Assembly (NCBI RefSeq): GCF_000014865.1
Contig: NC_008576.1
Coordinates: forward strand, 2,943,501-3,007,500
From: Magnetococcus marinus MC-1
GTDB lineage: Bacteria; Pseudomonadota; Magnetococcia; Magnetococcales; Magnetococcaceae
Length of the DNA: 64,000 nt
Reading direction: 5' to 3'
Part shown: positions 36,624 to 44,684 of the stretch, one piece after another
How the letters are laid out: each line of letters starts with the position of its first letter
Position numbering within the stretch: the stretch's first letter is position 1
Notes under the pieces: generated by a model
What the model saw: the letters and a program-made list of their open reading frames with translations, nothing else
Told to the model about the DNA's origin: nothing
The model's database searches: none
Made by a program: the position numbers and the translations under genes

Positions 36624-38777
36624 ATGACTCTCTTTCCGTACAGCCTTAAGGGACGACTGTTCCTCTTTATGATGATGGGCACCCTGCTGGCTATGGCCAT
36701 TAGCGGTACGCTTTATCTGAGAGAGCGTGGACGTACCCTCTATTATGCCGGGGGCATCCAGACCGCTGAACGGTTTGCCGCCATTGTGCGGTTGTTGGAC
36801 CCCCTGGATAACGAGACACGCACCAGACTGGCCTCGGCCCTGGAGACACCCCACCAATTTATTCGCTTTAGCGATACGCCAGTGGAGATGAACCTCAGCC
36901 AATCGCCCTATTCAGCCCAGGCTAAGTTTGTGCATGCGCTGTTGGAACGGTATTTAGAACAGACCCGCGCCCTACAGGTTAGCGTGCTGGACCAGCGCAA
37001 AGATGCTAAACCCTTGCTGCAATTACAGGGGATGGGTTTGCCGGCGTCTATGGTGAGCAAACCACCCGAGGCCACCCCGGAGAACCCCGCACAAGCCGAA
37101 GCGACGCCCTCCTCTCCGAACGCCCTCGCTCAACCCGAAAACCTGGCAAAGGCCCCTCCCTCGCAGCAGGAGAAGGCCCCAAAGCGGCCCACAAATCCGG
37201 CTCCAAGCCAAGCATCCCGCAGCGCGAGCACCACCACGTCCCCCTCAAGCGGCTATTATCCGCCGGGTTTATATCCACTTTTCATGTGGCAGCAGCCCCC
37301 GCTTGCCATGGCCGGACAACCCTATACGGCACCCCATAACGGGTTAAGCCAAGCCGGTCCCAGCACCTCGGAAAGCTCGCCTCAAGCGATGGCGCAACCC
37401 TTGGCGGGAAACCCCTTTTATTCACCCTATGGATATAACCCCTATAACCAAGCACTTCCGCCACAAACGCTGGCCCAGCCGGGCACGAACCGGGGGGAGA
37501 GCAACAAAGCGGGCACCCCCACCAGCTTTACCCCAAGCTCCCCTTTTATTAATCTGCCCGGTTTTAGTCGCAGCGGCACCACCACACCCGGCATTGAGAC
37601 GTCGACCACCCCGGGGCTGCCCTTCCCGCTGCCGCTGCCTGGGGTCATGACACCCCCAGGCTTTGACCGCCCCATGTTTCGACCCGCTTTTGAATCGCCG
37701 CTTTATCCGCCACAGGCACAAGCCCCCAAAAGCGAGAAGACCAAACAGGCCATTACCCAAACGGCCAAAGATCTTGAGCCCGCCCCGCCTCTGGAAAAAC
37801 GCCTGCTCCCCGACGGTTTGGCTTTTGTGGCGCAGGTACGTTTACACGATGGGGTGTGGGCTATCTTTCACAACAACCTGCCGGAGACCCTGTTTGAAGA
37901 ACCACGCCGCCTGCTCTTTAGCATCTCCATTCTGTTTGGCACCATTTTGTTAATTACTTGGTACGTGGTCCACCAAGCGGTACGCCCACTTGGGGTATTG
38001 GCTAAATCGGCCGAAGCGTTGGGGCGAGATATTCAACGCCCCCCCCTGTTGGAAAAGGGCTCCCGTGAGATGCGTCAGGCGGCTAGCGCTCTAAACGTGA
38101 TGCAGGCCCGCATTTTGCGCTACGTTCAGGAACGCACCCACCTATTAGGGGCACTCTCCCACGATTTAAAAACCCCCATGACCCGCTTGCGCCTCAGGGC
38201 AGAGATGATGGAGGATGAGACCCTACGCCAAAAAATTCTTACCGATTTGGCGGAGATGGAGTCTATGGCAGCCTGCTCTCTTGATTTTATTCGTGGCATG
38301 GAGAGTGGTGAATCTTATGAGACCATTGATCTTAACTCAATGTTGGAACAAATTTTTGCTGAGCATAGCGATATGGGCCATGAGGTCAAAATTTTGTGCG
38401 ATGCCATGCCTCCTGTCACGGTAAAGCCCAAAAGCCTCAAACGCTGTCTGGATAATTTGATTAAAAATGCCTGTAACTATGGTAAGCGGGCTTATGTGCG
38501 GGCTGGTACCGGTCGCAACGGTCTACACATTGTGGTGGCTGATGATGGCCCGGGTATCCCCGAGGAGGAGTTGGAAAAAGTTTTTGAACCCTTTCGACGG
38601 CTGGAAAGCTCACGCAACCGCAAATCTGGGGGAACTGGGCTGGGGCTGGGCATTGCTCGTAACATTGCCCGTTCTCATCAAGGGGACCTCCTCCTGCGGA
38701 ATCGCCCCGAAGGAGGGCTTGAGGCGGTCATCTCCTTACCCACAGCCACCCAACCTGCCAGCAAGCGGGAAAAATAG
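36624..38777 (+). CDS. Sensor histidine kinase with a long low-complexity sensor insert
   Basis: A 717-residue EnvZ-like kinase. TM1 is about residues 12-31. The extracytoplasmic part starts with a helical stretch (about 40-140), then about 240 residues (146-388) rich in Pro, Ser, Ala, Gln, Thr and Tyr, e.g. YYPPGLYPLFMWQQPP and FYSPYGYNPYNQALPP, then a short folded tail (LAFVAQVRLHDGVWAIFHNN). TM2 is about 430-450, a HAMP segment follows, and the kinase core has LLGALSHDLKTPMTRL (His about 513), NLIKNACNYG, DDGPGIP and GGTGLGLGIA. An insert of this kind in a sensor is unusual, and its composition resembles the exported proteins encoded nearby. Confidence 0.92.
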   Translation: MTLFPYSLKGRLFLFMMMGTLLAMAISGTLYLRERGRTLYYAGGIQTAERFAAIVRLLDPLDNETRTRLASALETPHQFIRFSDTPVEMNLSQSPYSAQAKFVHALLERYLEQTRALQVSVLDQRKDAKPLLQLQGMGLPASMVSKPPEATPENPAQAEATPSSPNALAQPENLAKAPPSQQEKAPKRPTNPAPSQASRSASTTTSPSSGYYPPGLYPLFMWQQPPLAMAGQPYTAPHNGLSQAGPSTSESSPQAMAQPLAGNPFYSPYGYNPYNQALPPQTLAQPGTNRGESNKAGTPTSFTPSSPFINLPGFSRSGTTTPGIETSTTPGLPFPLPLPGVMTPPGFDRPMFRPAFESPLYPPQAQAPKSEKTKQAITQTAKDLEPAPPLEKRLLPDGLAFVAQVRLHDGVWAIFHNNLPETLFEEPRRLLFSISILFGTILLITWYVVHQAVRPLGVLAKSAEALGRDIQRPPLLEKGSREMRQAASALNVMQARILRYVQERTHLLGALSHDLKTPMTRLRLRAEMMEDETLRQKILTDLAEMESMAACSLDFIRGMESGESYETIDLNSMLEQIFAEHSDMGHEVKILCDAMPPVTVKPKSLKRCLDNLIKNACNYGKRAYVRAGTGRNGLHIVVADDGPGIPEEELEKVFEPFRRLESSRNRKSGGTGLGLGIARNIARSHQGDLLLRNRPEGGLEAVISLPTATQPASKREK

Positions 38778-39200
38778 GCTTAACCCTTTGCAAGCCGGGC
38801 CCACTTGCTCGGCTTATCTCTCTCCCTTCTATAAAAACCCCCTCAAAGAGACACCTGCTGAACCCTATTACACCACCTTACGTTGGATCTGTTGCACATC
38901 CTTTTCGTACTATCACAAAAACACTATCCTATTTTACCAAGCATGCGTAAATAATAGAAACTCAACGCCTAAAGACCTTGCTATTAAAGACCAATAACCC
39001 TCAAATTTTTCATTTTATACCCATTTTTTCCTCATCTCTTTTCAAACCGTACCCGATACCAGAAACACTAAGCAGATTTTTTAAGCGATCTGTACGGCTG
39101 CAAAGCGCCCTTGTTGGTGGGGGTACCCACCTAGGCGTGCTGCTTATCCTGTTGCACTAAGGCATGAAGCCTTTTTTATTAAACAGACGGAGAGCTGACT
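38778..39200 (+). other. Long AT-rich leader region with hairpins before the lipoprotein gene
   Basis: About 420 bases after the kinase gene, with no convincing frame. Near its right end, a hairpin (GGTGGG/CCCACC, 39116-39131) is followed by a small terminator-like hairpin (AAGGC/GCCTT plus T-run, about 39160-39178). The next gene starts at 39201, so the end of the region looks like an untranslated leader that could attenuate transcription. Confidence 0.45.
39159..39178 (+). terminator. Terminator-like hairpin 20 bases before the lipoprotein start
   Basis: Short stem AAGGC ... GCCTT with a 5-base loop, followed directly by T-rich DNA. It lies just upstream of the ribosome-binding site (ACGGAGAG, about 39186-39193) of the lipoprotein gene, which makes a simple end-of-operon role unlikely and a leader-attenuator role possible. 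Confidence 0.4.
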
Positions 39201-40163
39201 GTGAAAAATCACCAAACAAACCTGTTGCGCAAATCCTGCCCACTGTGCCGGATCATGCTGCCTGCCCTGGTGGTTGCTCCGTTACTGACGGGCTGTTTTG
39301 TTCCAGTTTACGATAATTTGGGTTTTTTCGGGCATGATGGGCAGGGTGGGGCGATGGGCATTAACCCTTATGCTCAAGGGGGCTATGCGCCATCCATGTA
39401 TGGTCAAGCAGCCTACGGCCAAGCTGAATATGGTGCTGCGGGCTATGCGCAGGCCGCTTACGCCCAAGCGGCCTATGCTCAGGCCGCATATGCGCAAACC
39501 TCTTATAATCAAGTAACCGATCCCTATGGTGCCAATGTTGATGCCTATGGCCAATCCCTTTACAACCCCTATGCAGCGGCGGGTTATGGTCAAGGTTACA
39601 GCAATGGTTATGCTCAGCCCCAAGCCGTTTATGGCAATGGTTATGGCCAACCCCAGGCCGGTTACGGCCATGGTTATGCTCAGCCACAAGCCGTTTATGG
39701 CAATGGTTATGCCCATCAACCGAGCTATGGCTATGCCCATCAGTCGGCTTATGGGGTGCCGAATCAGCAAGTGTATACGGTTGCGGCCTATGCGCCCCAA
39801 GCGCAAAGCTACCCAGTCGCTGTTCAGCCGGTCTATGTTACCCAAGCCATTGACCCTTATGCCATTGCGACCGCTCATAACCAGCCCCAGCAAAACAGTC
39901 AACGGGTGGTCGAATGGCAAGCCCCTGCCCCAGCGCAGAGCAGCCCACAAGCCTATCAGTGGCAGGCCGCTAACATGGGGCAACAGCCTCCTGCGGTGCA
40001 AAAAATGGTTCCCGCCACCACACCCAGTGCAGGCACAGCCATGCGTGGGCTCAAGCCGCTGCCACCAGCAGTAGCTGAACCCCCCCAAGCTATGATGCCC
40101 AGTGTTGGGGCCGATACCCCAACCCACCCCACCAGCAGCCGTATTCCGCTGGTGCGAAACTAA
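39201..40163 (+). CDS. Tyr/Gln/Ala-repeat lipoprotein
   Basis: 320 residues, starting at GTG 39201 with a GGAG site. Signal peptide with lipobox LLTGC (Cys32), so probably anchored in the outer membrane. The mature part is low complexity: YAQAA is repeated about four times (about residues 82-98); then an 11-residue unit of the type GYAQPQAVYGN recurs about four times (about 127-170), each with small changes. The rest is rich in Tyr, Gln, Pro, Ala. The DNA of this part also shows near-exact 43-bp repeats 66 bases apart, so repeat number may vary by slippage. No domain known to me; likely a surface or envelope structural protein. Confidence 0.85.
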   Translation: MKNHQTNLLRKSCPLCRIMLPALVVAPLLTGCFVPVYDNLGFFGHDGQGGAMGINPYAQGGYAPSMYGQAAYGQAEYGAAGYAQAAYAQAAYAQAAYAQTSYNQVTDPYGANVDAYGQSLYNPYAAAGYGQGYSNGYAQPQAVYGNGYGQPQAGYGHGYAQPQAVYGNGYAHQPSYGYAHQSAYGVPNQQVYTVAAYAPQAQSYPVAVQPVYVTQAIDPYAIATAHNQPQQNSQRVVEWQAPAPAQSSPQAYQWQAANMGQQPPAVQKMVPATTPSAGTAMRGLKPLPPAVAEPPQAMMPSVGADTPTHPTSSRIPLVRN

Positions 40164-40440
40164 AATACGGCATCATGCGAAGTGCCTTGGAAGCAAGCAA
40201 CGATCACCCAGCTTACGCGCAGCGGTTAGCGTTAACCCCGCGAAACCCAAAGGTCGGCTTAAGAAACGGCCTCAGATTAAGGTTGACATAACCCCTTCAG
40301 CCGATGGCTTTGACACTTTTGTCTGGCAAAAGCACGCAATCAGTCAACTTTACGGCGATTGGTGCCGATAACGCTACTTAGGATAAATAAAGAGCCCAAC
40401 ACGGGCCATTTCGTATAATATTGGGAAACAGGAGAAAGAC

Positions 40441-41031
40441 ATGCCAGCCTTCAACCAAAAAGAGAGCACCATCGGACGGATATTATCCGCAGCCATGCTA
40501 TCGGCGGCCCTGTTCATACCGATGGCCGCCCATGCGTTTGATGGTGAGCTACCGCCATCGTCTAACCAGCTGTCGGCGCCGATTTTTAATATCCTGCCCT
40601 TTGGGGAGGAGGAACCTTTAATTAAGACCCAGGTGCTACGCAAAGGGTTGATGCATCCAATTGATTATTGGTGGTACACCGACCCCTCAATGAGTGGCAA
40701 GTGGGACTACACCTCGCCGGTGGCCCACGCTGAAGAGCCTGTAGAGGTGCTAACCATGCAAACCGCACTGGTACGCCCTCCCCGGCCTCAGTTGCCCCAG
40801 ATCTACAACTATCCAAGCTATAATGTGCAGGTAAGCCCTACCTTTAACGGAGCGCCCGCACAGAATAGTGCCATGTATGGTTCAGCACCCATGCCGTCCT
40901 ATAATGGTGTTGAACCCATAAAAAATACGAACGGCCACATTAATACTTGGCTGAACGGTTCGATACCTGTACGGTATGTATCGATGGTAGAAACGCGTGC
41001 TCATCGTCAAACAGCGACGATTTACCGATAA
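40441..41031 (+). CDS. Exported protein of unknown function
   Basis: 196 residues. The start MPAFNQKESTIGRIL leads into a hydrophobic stretch LSAAMLSAALFIPMAAHAF, a signal peptide with cleavage after AHA. The mature part is Pro/Tyr/Asn-rich, with no cysteine and no known domain; IYNYPSYNVQVSP and MPSYNGVEP are typical. Near the C-terminus SIPVRYVSMVE shares the five residues PVRYV with the next protein (AMPVRYVATQP), the only sequence link I see. A GGAG-type site (about 40430) precedes it. Function unknown. Confidence 0.7.
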   Translation: MPAFNQKESTIGRILSAAMLSAALFIPMAAHAFDGELPPSSNQLSAPIFNILPFGEEEPLIKTQVLRKGLMHPIDYWWYTDPSMSGKWDYTSPVAHAEEPVEVLTMQTALVRPPRPQLPQIYNYPSYNVQVSPTFNGAPAQNSAMYGSAPMPSYNGVEPIKNTNGHINTWLNGSIPVRYVSMVETRAHRQTATIYR

Positions 41032-41086
41032 ATATTCGTATTACTTAGCACCGGGCACGTATTTAACACTCTGGGAGAATAAAACC

Positions 41087-41569
41087 ATGAAAAAACCGAC
41101 CCGCTATCTAAAACCCACTGTGTTGGCCGTTGCTGGTGCGTTAGCCATCGCTTCGGCACAACCCGCACCTGCCAAAGCAGATGCTGCTGGTATTGCAACT
41201 GTGATTGGGGGCTTAGCTCTTGCTGGCGTACTTTACCACGCCAGCCAACCGGTCAACGTTCCGCGTTATGGGGTTAACCAATATTTGTTGCATCCCAACC
41301 AGCCCGCAGGGCCTATGTATGGTTATGGTATGCCTCAGGTACCGCCCCCGGCCATGCCTGTGCGCTATGTGGCGACACAACCAGCACAAGTTTACACCGC
41401 ATCCATGCCCTACCCCCAGACCACCATGCAATACCGCACGGTTGGGGTGCCCGTGATGGTTTCGCAAGGCGCACCGGTTGGGGTTTTGCCGATGACGGTA
41501 AATATGCAAAATGCTCAACCGGCGGTTGCAGCACCCATTACCGCGGCACCTAAGCCATTGAGCGAATAA
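41087..41569 (+). CDS. Exported Pro/Met/Gln-rich protein, intact copy
   Basis: 160 residues from the ATG at 41087 (GGGAG 10 bases upstream); the frame to 40997 overlaps the previous gene and is not used. Signal peptide: VLAVAGALAIASAQPAPAKA. A short hydrophobic glycine-rich segment (IATVIGGLALAGVLYHAS) follows, then Pro/Met/Tyr/Gln-rich sequence (GPMYGYGMPQVPPPAMPVRYV, about residues 78-98). No family recognised. A broken second copy lies directly downstream. Confidence 0.7.
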   Translation: MKKPTRYLKPTVLAVAGALAIASAQPAPAKADAAGIATVIGGLALAGVLYHASQPVNVPRYGVNQYLLHPNQPAGPMYGYGMPQVPPPAMPVRYVATQPAQVYTASMPYPQTTMQYRTVGVPVMVSQGAPVGVLPMTVNMQNAQPAVAAPITAAPKPLSE

Positions 41570-41572
41570 AAG

Positions 41573-41788
41573 AAAAACCCGATTCGCTTTCTAAAACCCA
41601 CTGTGTTGGCCGTTGCTGGTGCGTTAGCCATCGCTTCGGCACAACCTACACCTGCCGCCACCGCACGGTTGGGGTGCCCGTGATGGTTTCGCAAGGCGCA
41701 CCGGTTGGGGTTTTGCCGATGACGGTAAATATGCAAAATGCTCAACCGGCGGTTGCAGCACCCATTACCGCGGCACCTAAGCCATAAG
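41573..41788 (+). pseudogene. Truncated, frameshifted tandem copy of the 41087 gene
   Basis: Two blocks match the intact gene. 41590-41656 corresponds to 41107-41173 (2 mismatches) and 41660-41785 to 41433-41558 (126 identical bases). The middle is deleted: the offset between copies falls from 483 to 227, so 256 bases are lost, not a multiple of 3, and the frame ends soon after the junction. The start codon is also gone (AAAGAAAAACCC where the intact gene has ATGAAAAAACC). This is a recent tandem duplicate that decayed by deletion. Confidence 0.9.
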
Positions 41789-41835
41789 GTTTGGGCACCA
41801 CGGTCTCGTTCAAAGGATTGAATTGGAGATCGGCC

Positions 41836-42168
41836 ATGGATAAGGCTAAAAAAATGTTGCGCAAATTCACCTGGGTTGCCGGTCTCACCGTCAGCCTCAT
41901 GGTGTGTGGTGTTCAGGCCCAGGCTGCGGATGTGGTACGGGGAGAAGCCTCCAACCATATCTACTATCCAGACTACGCCTTGCCGACCCATTACCCAGTC
42001 AATCGGGAGCCTGTTTTGGTGGTCCAGTGGGCTGTTACAGGTCCCACTTTTTACACGATGGGTAATCGTCAGATCCCTCTGGAAGTGGTCTACCCGACCT
42101 CCCAGAAGAAGCTTCTACACGGCAATGTTGTCATGGCCCGTGTCATGCGCTTTACGGGTTCACCATAG
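41836..42168 (+). CDS. Small exported protein of unknown function
   Basis: 110 residues from the ATG at 41836, with TTGGAG 8-10 bases before it. A signal peptide, KFTWVAGLTVSLMVCGVQAQA, gives a mature part of about 78 residues: NHIYYPDYALPTHYPVNREP followed by a strand-rich end (PLEVVYPTSQKKLLHGN). Tyr/Pro-rich like its neighbours but with more regular sequence. Last gene of the exported-protein cluster; a terminator follows at 42490. Confidence 0.65.
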   Translation: MDKAKKMLRKFTWVAGLTVSLMVCGVQAQAADVVRGEASNHIYYPDYALPTHYPVNREPVLVVQWAVTGPTFYTMGNRQIPLEVVYPTSQKKLLHGNVVMARVMRFTGSP

Positions 42169-42489
42169 AAGGTTTTGTTGGGTGTGGGGCTTTGTGCCCC
42201 GCACCCAACACACCCTCCCTGCCCTACCGAACAATTCCGCACTTTCGCCTCTACTACGTTGTTTGCCCCCAACAGCGATGGGCCGATATACCCTGCACGG
42301 ATACCACCCCACAACGCCATATTCTTCTGGTATAGAAATCGCCTCCTTACTCCACCATCCTTTGGGTCGGCTTATGGGGGATTGTTTGTCTGACCTTGCA
42401 CATATGATCCTGTTTTAAGCGGATTCCCACAAACGCATCGAATCAAGACGCCAAGCCAAACGCGCCAAGCCTTATGGCACACATCGGGC
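42169..42489 (+). other. Gap before the shared terminator
   Basis: About 320 bases between the last exported-protein gene and the terminator at the end of ccoQ. Frames here have neither ribosome-binding site nor protein-like composition. Nothing else seen. Confidence 0.4.
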
Positions 42490-42528
42490 AAAAAAAAGAG
42501 GACCCGTCAAGGGCCCTCTTTTTTTTTG
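42490..42528. terminator. Bidirectional terminator between the exported-protein cluster and ccoQ
   Basis: Stem AAGAGGACCC/GGGCCCTCTT (one mismatch) with a 5-base loop, flanked by A8 and T10 runs, so it can end transcripts from both sides. It lies 16 bases beyond the ccoQ stop. Confidence 0.8.
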
Positions 42529-42543
42529 CCACACTTGTCGCCT

Positions 42544-42711
42544 TTACGGCTCCAGTTTTTTATCTTCCGCATCATCGAAAGGAATTTTGCCGGCTTCATC
42601 CAACTTCTTTTTGTTCGATGGCCAATAAGCCCAAGCCACAATTCCAATGAAAGCCAGGAAGAACCATACCAAGCCCACCTGTTTGCTCAAGGAAATCAAA
42701 CTATCTGGCAT
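42544..42711 (-). CDS. ccoQ: cbb3 oxidase small subunit CcoQ, displaced
   Basis: A 55-residue membrane protein. The N-terminus MPDSLISLSKQVGLVWFF leads into a single membrane helix (VWFFLAFIGIVAWAYW), followed by a polar tail with PSNKKKLDEAGKIPFDD; the KK...(A)..IPF.D tail after one helix is the CcoQ/FixQ pattern. CcoQ helps stabilise the cbb3 oxidase. It lies downstream of ccoG-ccoH on the opposite strand to ccoNOP, instead of between ccoO and ccoP. The small size makes the identity slightly less sure than the neighbours. Confidence 0.8.
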   Translation of the reverse strand: MPDSLISLSKQVGLVWFFLAFIGIVAWAYWPSNKKKLDEAGKIPFDDAEDKKLEP

Positions 42712-42747
42712 GTTACTGCTCCTTCACTACACGCTACAAATGGCACT

Positions 42748-43254
42748 TTAGCGCACCACTTGAATTCTCTTTTTATAGACATACAATTCGTCACCCCGTG
42801 TAATGGTCGCTTGAACATACCAAGAGCCGATGAGATGGGGCGTAACCAGACCAACATATACCCCTGGGCTAGACTCTGCCAGCATGAAATTCACATCACT
42901 GCCAGCCCCAATCGGACGTATGAGCGAACCCTGAACGTGAGCCCCCTGGATGGGTTGATCCGTTTTATCCAACACAGTGATGGTCAGGGGGCGCTCCTGA
43001 TTGAGCATCAACTGGCTGCTATCCTGGGTAATTTTCCAACCCAACGCCACCTGGTTTTTATACTGCTCCATCTCTTTGTCGTAGGTCATACCCTTTTTAA
43101 AGCGCCCCTCGATGACCAACCCGGTTGCGCTTTGGCTACCAGAGTACCACATGTAAAAGTTGACGCCAATAACCGCAACGGCCATCACCACACCAGCTAT
43201 GGCCCAGGGCCAACCCCCAGCATACCAGGGTAGTTTCTCTTCTGTATGACTCAT
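42748..43254 (-). CDS. ccoH: CcoH/FixH-type cbb3 assembly protein
   Basis: 168 residues with one N-terminal membrane helix (WPWAIAGVVMAVAVIGVNFYMWYSG) and a periplasmic beta-sandwich (RPLTITVLDKTDQPIQGA, LIGSWYVQATITRG). This is the FixH/CcoH pattern, needed for cbb3 oxidase assembly. The ATGA overlap with ccoG shows translational coupling. Only the order differs from common ccoGHIS operons: ccoI and ccoS lie 8-11 kb away. Confidence 0.88.
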   Translation of the reverse strand: MSHTEEKLPWYAGGWPWAIAGVVMAVAVIGVNFYMWYSGSQSATGLVIEGRFKKGMTYDKEMEQYKNQVALGWKITQDSSQLMLNQERPLTITVLDKTDQPIQGAHVQGSLIRPIGAGSDVNFMLAESSPGVYVGLVTPHLIGSWYVQATITRGDELYVYKKRIQVVR

Positions 43255-44684
43255 TCCGGCCTCATAAAGACAGAATTGTAGCTGCTGCTTCCGCCCGACG
43301 CATCCGCAGCCTTCATCGTGAACACAATCTCCTGAGCCCCAGGTTTACCCAACTTGCGGGGCTGTTTGACAAAGAGTTTGTGGGGAACAACCTTACCTGA
43401 ACCGACATCGAAGTAGGGATTGCCTTGGCCATCATAACCATCTGCGGTATCGGACTTCAAGGAAACACCCTCAAGACCGGTCAGGCTAACGGTGTAGCGC
43501 TGGGTATCTGTGGTCATATTCAAGATGCGAATGGTGTAGTTATTTTGCACACCACCATCAGACTGCATGATATAGACAGGCTGACGATGCTTGATCACAT
43601 TTAAATGGGTCGGTTCACGCAACATAAAGTAGCCAGCCATAGCCCCAATGCCAATGGCCATTAAGGCAAGATAGACCAGCGTACGGGTACGAAGAAAGCG
43701 CGGCTTTTTACCCTTAATCTCAACCAAAGAGGTATAACGGATCAAACGTGGCGGAGTTGCTTCCCCCTCTTTAGCCAAACTGGCCATCACATCATCACAA
43801 GCATCAATACACATACCACATGTAATACATTGATACTGTTGACCATCACGAATATCAATACCGGTTGGGCAGACCGTGACACACTCATTACAGTCGATAC
43901 ACCAACCCACTTGATCTGGGTTTTCCTGGCGCACCCGACGGTTGGATTCGCGGGGCTCCCCCAGTTCATTGTGGTAAGCAATGATAATGGTATCTTCATC
44001 AAACATGGCACCCTGGAAACGGGCATAGGGGCACATGTAAATACAGACCTGCTCACGGGCAAAACCGGCCATGGTGTAGGTGGTCAACGCCAAAAAGCCC
44101 ATGGTAAACCATGCGGGAAAGGGCGCTGTACCATCAATAAACTGGCCCATCAGTGTAGGTGCATCGGCAAAATAAAAAACGAAGACACCGCCGGTCAGTA
44201 CGCCTATGAGCATCCAAGTCGCATGTTTGGCAATTTTGATGGCCCACTTATGCGCTGTCCAAGGCCCCTCATCCAGCTTCATACGTTTTTTGCGATTCCC
44301 TTCAAACAGCTTTTCCACAAGTAGAAAAAGATCTGTCCAAACGGTCTGGAAGCAAAAATAGCCACAAAACACCCGCCCAGCCAAGGATGTCACAAAAAAC
44401 AGGGCAATCGCTGCCAAAAACAGCAGCATCGAGAGGAGAAAAATCTCCTGCGGCCAAATAATCAGATCGAAAATATAAAATTTTCGGGCTGGCAGGTCAA
44501 ACAACACCGCTTGATCGGGTAAATTGCCGGCCCGCTCCCAACGCAGCATAGGTAACAAATAGTAGATACCCAAGGTGATGACCAACAGGGCCCAGCGAAT
44601 ACTGCGGAAAAAGCCTTTTTGATAACGGGGGTAGAGTTTTTTCCAGTCTTGATATAGGGACTCGTTCTCTGCTGCACCTGACAT
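43251..44684 (-). CDS. ccoG: CcoG/FixG cupric reductase and cbb3 assembly protein
   Basis: 477 residues. Several membrane helices are followed by a pair of 4Fe-4S motifs, CIDCNECVTVCP and CITCGMCIDAC, and a C-terminal Ig-like domain (about 360-477). CcoG reduces Cu(II) to Cu(I) for the CuB site of cbb3 oxidase. The earlier ferredoxin-type segment QVCIYMCPYARFQG (about residues 209-222) with its CxxxC is also typical. It diverges from ccoN and heads the ccoG-ccoH-ccoQ operon. Confidence 0.95.
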   Translation of the reverse strand: MSGAAENESLYQDWKKLYPRYQKGFFRSIRWALLVITLGIYYLLPMLRWERAGNLPDQAVLFDLPARKFYIFDLIIWPQEIFLLSMLLFLAAIALFFVTSLAGRVFCGYFCFQTVWTDLFLLVEKLFEGNRKKRMKLDEGPWTAHKWAIKIAKHATWMLIGVLTGGVFVFYFADAPTLMGQFIDGTAPFPAWFTMGFLALTTYTMAGFAREQVCIYMCPYARFQGAMFDEDTIIIAYHNELGEPRESNRRVRQENPDQVGWCIDCNECVTVCPTGIDIRDGQQYQCITCGMCIDACDDVMASLAKEGEATPPRLIRYTSLVEIKGKKPRFLRTRTLVYLALMAIGIGAMAGYFMLREPTHLNVIKHRQPVYIMQSDGGVQNNYTIRILNMTTDTQRYTVSLTGLEGVSLKSDTADGYDGQGNPYFDVGSGKVVPHKLFVKQPRKLGKPGAQEIVFTMKAADASGGSSSYNSVFMRPE

